From Debaryomyces hansenii CBS767 (taxonomy: Eukaryota; Ascomycota; Pichiomycetes; Serinales; Debaryomycetaceae), in contig NC_006043.2 in NCBI RefSeq assembly GCF_000006445.2, positions 124,001-188,000 on the forward strand: a stretch of 64,000 bases of DNA. The letters run 5' to 3'. Below are positions 59,487-64,000 of this stretch, in pieces. A program made the position numbers and the translations under genes. Within the stretch, counting starts at the first letter, position 1. The number at the start of each line of letters is the position of its first letter. The notes under the pieces were generated by a model, which made no database searches, was not told the origin of the DNA, and saw nothing but the letters and a program-made list of their open reading frames with translations.

Positions 59487-61289
59487 TCATAATCCTAACC
59501 CTTTTTGTCTCCAGTAGTCTCTTTTAATATCTTTATCTAAATTATTCTTTTGTTTATCAGAGTCTTGGGTTTCGGTATCTTCCTCTTTTTTTTCCTTAGG
59601 ATCGTCTTCTTCATCCTCAGATGGCACATTGATGCTCATAAAATCGGCTACTTTCTTTTTATTCGGATCTTCAGGTTTTATTTCCTGTGCAAATGTGGTG
59701 TCTTCTTCACTTTCAACCGTCATGTCGGAAAAATAATATTTATTATTACCATTGGCACCGTCACTTTCATCATCATCATTTCCTTCCTCATTTTCATGAT
59801 TAATTAATGCATCATTAGTGACCTTATGTCTATCATCGTTGAAATCTCTTTCTTTACCTCTATACTTAATAATATCACCTAGAATCAGCTGCCCAATTCT
59901 GGACTTATAAGATGCACCATTTAATTCGTAGCATTTATCAACCAATAATTGAAATGCACCTCCAAATGCCTTCTTTAAATCTCTTAAATTATAAGAAGAT
60001 CGTGTTATATTATTAGCTGGATCAGAAGGGTCTTGTATTATGATGGAAAATGGATTTCTTGAAGTATTCAAAACTGGATGTTTTCTTTTTAGCAAGTATT
60101 TTGGAAGATCAGTTTCTGTATCAATTGCAATGATTAAATTGTCGTAAGAAAAATTACGTCCATACAATTCAAAAAATTCTATTAACAAAGAACCCAAATT
60201 GTCCAACACCGCCATATTTTTAGTAGATAGTCTTGGGTGTAGCTTTAAGAAGTGATAACATAATATGATAGTCGAATATCCACCTAATCCTCCTACATGG
60301 ACATTGTTTAACTTACGCGACCTCAAAAACTGTTTCACGATAAGGACTAGTTCTCGCAAACCAGGAGTGGATGACAACCATCTTCTAATCTTCTTAGCAG
60401 CATCAATACCATTAGTTCTTTCGAAAGATATATCTATATGGATATTAGAAGTTGGATCCACGAATTTAATAATGGGAACCTTGGCCTTGGCGATCACTTC
60501 TATATTTTTTGCTAACTTTTTATTTCTTAAAAATGACGATAACTGGTACAATCTCGATCTATGCTCATAGTCTCCAGTTTCTGATACAACAACCATATCT
60601 ATATCCGAGCCTGGTAAATATAAATCAGTAGCACAAGATCCAAATACATGAAGCTCAGTAGCAGGCCAAAATTGCCCAATTTGTTGTTTCAACTGGTTGA
60701 CAACTCTATTTCTGGTCATAATTTCCGCCTCAGACGGAGATATGTAATTGACAAAATCTTTAATTTCCATAGTGAACCAGTCCGCAATTTCCTTTTGTTT
60801 CGAGTGGTCATGGTCTTTAATCCATGGGTATAACGATTTGGTGGTGGTTTGCGTATGAATCGTGCCTGATTCATCATCACTTAGTACCCCATCATCGGAA
60901 TAATCATCATAATCGTTACGTTCAGGAGCATCTTCTTCTGACGAGCTGAAGCCAAATTCTATGAAATCTTGATTCTTGGCTAACTCATTATTTACAAACT
61001 TTTGCTTCTTCGATGCCGGCTCTTCCAGATCTTCCGGCTTGTCATCATCGGATACTATCACAACACCTTCCTCCTCATCATCCGACTCAACGAATACCAT
61101 TTCTGGTTCCCTGGAATTTGATTTAAAGTCAAACTTCAAACTTGAGTCTGATTCATTATCACTCGATGGTAATGCTTCATATTTATTTTCAATCGGTATT
61201 ATCCCACCACTTTTACTCGTCTTTTTTCTTTGCTTCTTAGACTTAAGCTTGACTGGAGGAGATTCTCTCTTCCTTTTGGATACCATCAT
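59487..61289 (-). CDS. TRF4: Non-canonical poly(A) polymerase of TRAMP (Trf4/Trf5)
   Basis: Adds short A-tails to aberrant nuclear RNAs for exosome decay. The 600 aa protein has a basic, acidic-patched N-terminus (1-145), a nucleotidyltransferase core with FGSCATDLYLPGSDIDMVV (about 216-234), and a PAP-associated domain (about 270-450) with KQFLRSRKLNNVHVGGLGGYS. The catalytic triad Asp is GSDID. Two consecutive ATGs begin the frame; either could start. Trf4 (PAP2) and Trf5 are paralogues; the symbol marks the family. IKS1 lies 117 bp upstream on the same strand. Confidence 0.9.
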   Translation of the reverse strand: MMVSKRKRESPPVKLKSKKQRKKTSKSGGIIPIENKYEALPSSDNESDSSLKFDFKSNSREPEMVFVESDDEEEGVVIVSDDDKPEDLEEPASKKQKFVNNELAKNQDFIEFGFSSSEEDAPERNDYDDYSDDGVLSDDESGTIHTQTTTKSLYPWIKDHDHSKQKEIADWFTMEIKDFVNYISPSEAEIMTRNRVVNQLKQQIGQFWPATELHVFGSCATDLYLPGSDIDMVVVSETGDYEHRSRLYQLSSFLRNKKLAKNIEVIAKAKVPIIKFVDPTSNIHIDISFERTNGIDAAKKIRRWLSSTPGLRELVLIVKQFLRSRKLNNVHVGGLGGYSTIILCYHFLKLHPRLSTKNMAVLDNLGSLLIEFFELYGRNFSYDNLIIAIDTETDLPKYLLKRKHPVLNTSRNPFSIIIQDPSDPANNITRSSYNLRDLKKAFGGAFQLLVDKCYELNGASYKSRIGQLILGDIIKYRGKERDFNDDRHKVTNDALINHENEEGNDDDESDGANGNNKYYFSDMTVESEEDTTFAQEIKPEDPNKKKVADFMSINVPSEDEEDDPKEKKEEDTETQDSDKQKNNLDKDIKRDYWRQKGLGL

Positions 61290-61406
61290 CTACACGTCTA
61301 GAGAGAAATACTATTAATTACTTAAATAGTTGAAGATAAATGCTGTATATATTTTGATGGACTATCAAAAAATTTTCGGTCATGTGATCCGATATGTAAT
61401 TGCAGC

Positions 61407-63611
61407 TTATATAGCTAAGGCCATTGATAAACTGAATGCTAATATCAAACAGGATACCCTTGCAAATTTAGACTCCAATAATAGTAAATCCGTAGAAAAC
61501 AAAACTAAAACTAAAATTTTGACCATCAATTTGTAGGTATAAAAAATATTATACTCAATGATATCGAAAAGCAAAATGTTTAGCATGTAGCCTAAGATCA
61601 TGCAAAAGTTGAAGATATTTGACTTAGTGACAGCAGATGATATAAAAGCATCTCTAGTGGGTACTTGTACGGAATAATCATCGTCATATTCGGAACTGGC
61701 TATATCATGTACGTCATCGTCCTCTGAGGTAATGTCGTCAGATTGATATATAAAATCTGGATCAATGGCCTCTTCAGGTTGAGATGGATTTATTGCAGGA
61801 ATTAGACCGAATTTGTTTGTTTCTTCTTCAGGATTGTCTTGAATTATCTCATTTTCGGCTATAAATCTTTTCCATTTCATGGCTTCCAAGAATTTTATCA
61901 CATCGCCTGACAATAATCGGTTTGGTGGTGAATTCTCCGGTTCTTTAGAATCATCACCTTTTATCATTAAGTATATTAGCTTTTCAAAATCACTCACGCA
62001 GCTTTCATCAAACTCATTAGTTCCTGGTTTGATTTGGACAGATGACACAAACCATTCGTGGAATTTGGTAGCATTTAGGTCAAAGTACCATTCGAGAATT
62101 TTGTCCCTGATGAGCTGTGGGTCTAACTCACCTTTAATCATATGTGAAAAAGGTAGTATTCCAGCACATAACCAGCACAATATTAATCCTAACGAATAGA
62201 TATCACTCTCATAAGTGAATTCGTTTATAAAATATTGTCGTTCACTACCAAGAGACGGATCAAAATTAGAAAATAACCAAAGTTCTGGTGCTGTGAATTC
62301 AAGAGTACCTGTGTTTCCACGACGTTCGTCTTCATCTTTATTCACGTCTTTAATGGATACATCATCCGCTGGAATGTTATGCTTATTAATAAATTGGCCT
62401 TCCCCAAAATCAGATACCAAGACCTTTGGCAATTTTGAAAGCTCTCCGTTTAATTCATTTTCGCACCCATAAATCCGATTATCAATAGGATTATTATCAT
62501 ACTTGTTATCCAATAAACAATTGGATGGTTTGAGATCACGATGAAGGATTCCGTGCAAATGCAAATAATGCACACCTTTTGCAACATCCCTAAAAAATTT
62601 CCAAATTTCAATACATCCTAACCAAAATTTCTTATTTTCCTTACTTTCTGGATCCATATCTTCAAGTTTCTGATTAGAATTTTTACGTACCGATCTACGG
62701 CGTTGTCGTTCCAAATCAAGTTGCTCTTTAGCACTTAAATGCAATTCACGTAAGAATACTTTTTCTATAAGGTCTTCTAAATGCCCGCCATCACAATATT
62801 GCTGAAGAATGAAGACATAAGGGATACTATTATCAAATTCTGAATTTTTTTGTTTATCTGGCAAGAAGTAAGTCTTCAGGTCTTGGATATCACCCAACTC
62901 TAACCAAACATGATTATACCTTATTAAATTATTCTCATTAGCTCCTTGTATGGATAGCTCGTATAAAATAAGTACTTCATTTAAAACTTGTTCTAGTAGT
63001 TCAATCTTATCTCCTATGCTAATTCTTTTTACTGCATACGTTCCAAGCTTTATATCATTCAATACATGAACCACTTTATATACCTGCGAATGGGCACCAG
63101 ATCCAAGCATAAATGGGGGAACTTTTTTGAAAAATCTTTTGAAATAACCTTGGTTGAATATATTTTCTGGTAGAGTAGAGGCTGATCTGACCCTAGGTTT
63201 TTGATTATAAGGTAGCTTTCCTAACAACTTAAAATAATCATGATGCATAAAACCTTCTGGGAAATTCTTCATCATGGCCTTCCTACTATCAGGACCCGAT
63301 TTCAATGAGTCCATTAGTTCATTCAGTGCATCACTTTTACTTCTCTTAGACGTTTCGCCAATATTCGAATGTTCAGACCATGCAAACCCACAACTCGGAC
63401 ATTTTATATGACTATGGGGGTTGTTATTTCCATACCTTGTTCCGCTACTGCGATCTTCACTACGAACTAGATCTATTTTATTATTCTGACCCTCGTTTGC
63501 AGTTGAGACTAATTGAAGCGTATTATCCTGATTATCATGGAGCACTAAAATACCGTGGTTCGGATCGTGATAGACTATTTCGTTGCTTGAATTATACGGA
63601 ACTATTGACAT
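61407..63611 (-). CDS. IKS1: Protein kinase Iks1 with hydrophobic tail
   Basis: Serine/threonine kinase named in yeast for ira1 kinase suppression. The 734 aa protein has an N-terminal CPSCGFAW (71-78), the family-typical GYFKRFFKKVPPF, glycine loop GSGAHSQV (170-177), K195 (YAVKR), E212, H357-R-D359 (LHRDLKPSN), D401-F-G (SDFGEG) and APE 441-443. A long insert (about 290-330) interrupts the small lobe/large lobe join. The last roughly 70 residues are strongly hydrophobic in two or three stretches, suggesting membrane anchorage. I cannot say whether this tail is general in the family. Confidence 0.9.
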   Translation of the reverse strand: MSIVPYNSSNEIVYHDPNHGILVLHDNQDNTLQLVSTANEGQNNKIDLVRSEDRSSGTRYGNNNPHSHIKCPSCGFAWSEHSNIGETSKRSKSDALNELMDSLKSGPDSRKAMMKNFPEGFMHHDYFKLLGKLPYNQKPRVRSASTLPENIFNQGYFKRFFKKVPPFMLGSGAHSQVYKVVHVLNDIKLGTYAVKRISIGDKIELLEQVLNEVLILYELSIQGANENNLIRYNHVWLELGDIQDLKTYFLPDKQKNSEFDNSIPYVFILQQYCDGGHLEDLIEKVFLRELHLSAKEQLDLERQRRRSVRKNSNQKLEDMDPESKENKKFWLGCIEIWKFFRDVAKGVHYLHLHGILHRDLKPSNCLLDNKYDNNPIDNRIYGCENELNGELSKLPKVLVSDFGEGQFINKHNIPADDVSIKDVNKDEDERRGNTGTLEFTAPELWLFSNFDPSLGSERQYFINEFTYESDIYSLGLILCWLCAGILPFSHMIKGELDPQLIRDKILEWYFDLNATKFHEWFVSSVQIKPGTNEFDESCVSDFEKLIYLMIKGDDSKEPENSPPNRLLSGDVIKFLEAMKWKRFIAENEIIQDNPEEETNKFGLIPAINPSQPEEAIDPDFIYQSDDITSEDDDVHDIASSEYDDDYSVQVPTRDAFISSAVTKSNIFNFCMILGYMLNILLFDIIEYNIFYTYKLMVKILVLVLFSTDLLLLESKFARVSCLILAFSLSMALAI

Positions 63612-63835
63612 ATAGACTTTTTGAAATCACAAGCAAAGATAAATAGAATCAATTGAAATTAATATAACCGTATATATTTGTTTCAAAACAATGAATCATT
63701 AGACTATTGTAAATTCGAACCTCGTATAAACTTGATTGCAATCAGTCTTGTTTTAAATAAAATTGGATCATACTGCACAAAGAATATCTACGCTTTCAAT
63801 TATCATAAATTACTATCGTACATTAATTATGCTAT
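63612..63835. other. IKS1 promoter region
   Basis: AT-rich spacer between IKS1 and the 3' end of the next minus-strand gene. No specific motif was recognised. Confidence 0.45.
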
Positions 63836-64000
63836 TTAAGACTCTACGGAGTCAATATTCCTCATACGAAGAATAAATGTCATCAACTTAGTTTCCAATT
63901 GATATTTTTCACTTTGAGGAATACGTGAAATTTCGACGTCAGACATATTTTCGATATAAGAAGTAAGATTATTAGCAGCTTCGCATGGCTGCAATTCAGA
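63836..64000 (-). CDS. C-terminal end of an unidentified gene (cut by window edge)
   Basis: An open frame of 54 codons plus stop TAA (63836-63838) enters from the right edge. It reads ...YIENMSDVEISRIP... and ends ...RMRNIDSVES. Composition is helical and charged, consistent with real protein, but the start lies outside the window and I do not recognise the family. Confidence 0.55.
   Translation of the reverse strand, partial: SELQPCEAANNLTSYIENMSDVEISRIPQSEKYQLETKLMTFILRMRNIDSVES

Overview
This window is nuclear DNA of a budding yeast (Saccharomycotina). Almost every gene is intron-poor, flanks are AT-rich, and the products match Saccharomyces cerevisiae proteins. CTG codons fall at positions where relatives carry Ser, Thr or Ala: QNS1 codon 376, the SSL1 codon at 8328, and CHA1 codons 59 and 89. 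That points to the CUG-Ser clade. A Debaryomyces-like species would fit the base composition, but the sequence alone does not prove the genus. I see no transposon, viral sequence, CRISPR array or rDNA. There is one tRNA gene, tRNA-Leu(UAA).

Layout. 0-8.9 kb: a xanthine dioxygenase with a purine-regulator-like promoter, then QNS1 (NAD synthetase), PPE1, TAD2 and SSL1 (TFIIH). 8.9-15.3 kb: SPT5, a 1 kb promoter region with short repeats, APT1, DYN2 (with a 49-nt intron that conceals the true N-terminus) and a DDI2-type cyanamide hydratase. 15.4-28.1 kb: MED13/SSN2, a coiled-coil spindle-pole-body candidate, a mitotic B-type cyclin and RTT107. 28.2-34 kb: an epsin, a GC-rich intergenic block with hairpins, an unidentified gene with two CxxC pairs repeated, and a GPI-anchored GH76 mannosidase (DFG5/DCW1). 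34-43.9 kb: SNX4, PTM1-like, RPN9, an unidentified multipass membrane protein, TFC8 and the tRNA. 44-54.9 kb: an MNN2-type mannosyltransferase, a 1.3 kb gene-free stretch, SNX41, a CHA1-type serine/threonine dehydratase, CHL1 and a 2OG-Fe(II) dioxygenase. 54.9-64 kb: NIC96, a Rab5-family GTPase, a TRF4/5 poly(A) polymerase, IKS1, and the C-terminus of an unidentified gene cut by the window edge.

The genes are mostly unrelated housekeeping functions, as expected in yeast. Two functional links stand out. SNX4 and SNX41, partners in one sorting-nexin complex, lie 11 kb apart. Several promoters carry motifs matching the predicted role of their gene: a UaY/Ppr1-like site plus GATA motifs for the xanthine dioxygenase, a PACE-like site for RPN9, an MCB plus a forkhead motif for the spindle-pole candidate, and three CGAGTCA copies for CHA1.

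I found no convincing new multi-gene system. The best candidates for new biology are the 30694 CxxC protein, the 40313 membrane protein, the GC-rich hairpin block at 29.8-30.45 kb, and the gene-free 46-47.3 kb region.
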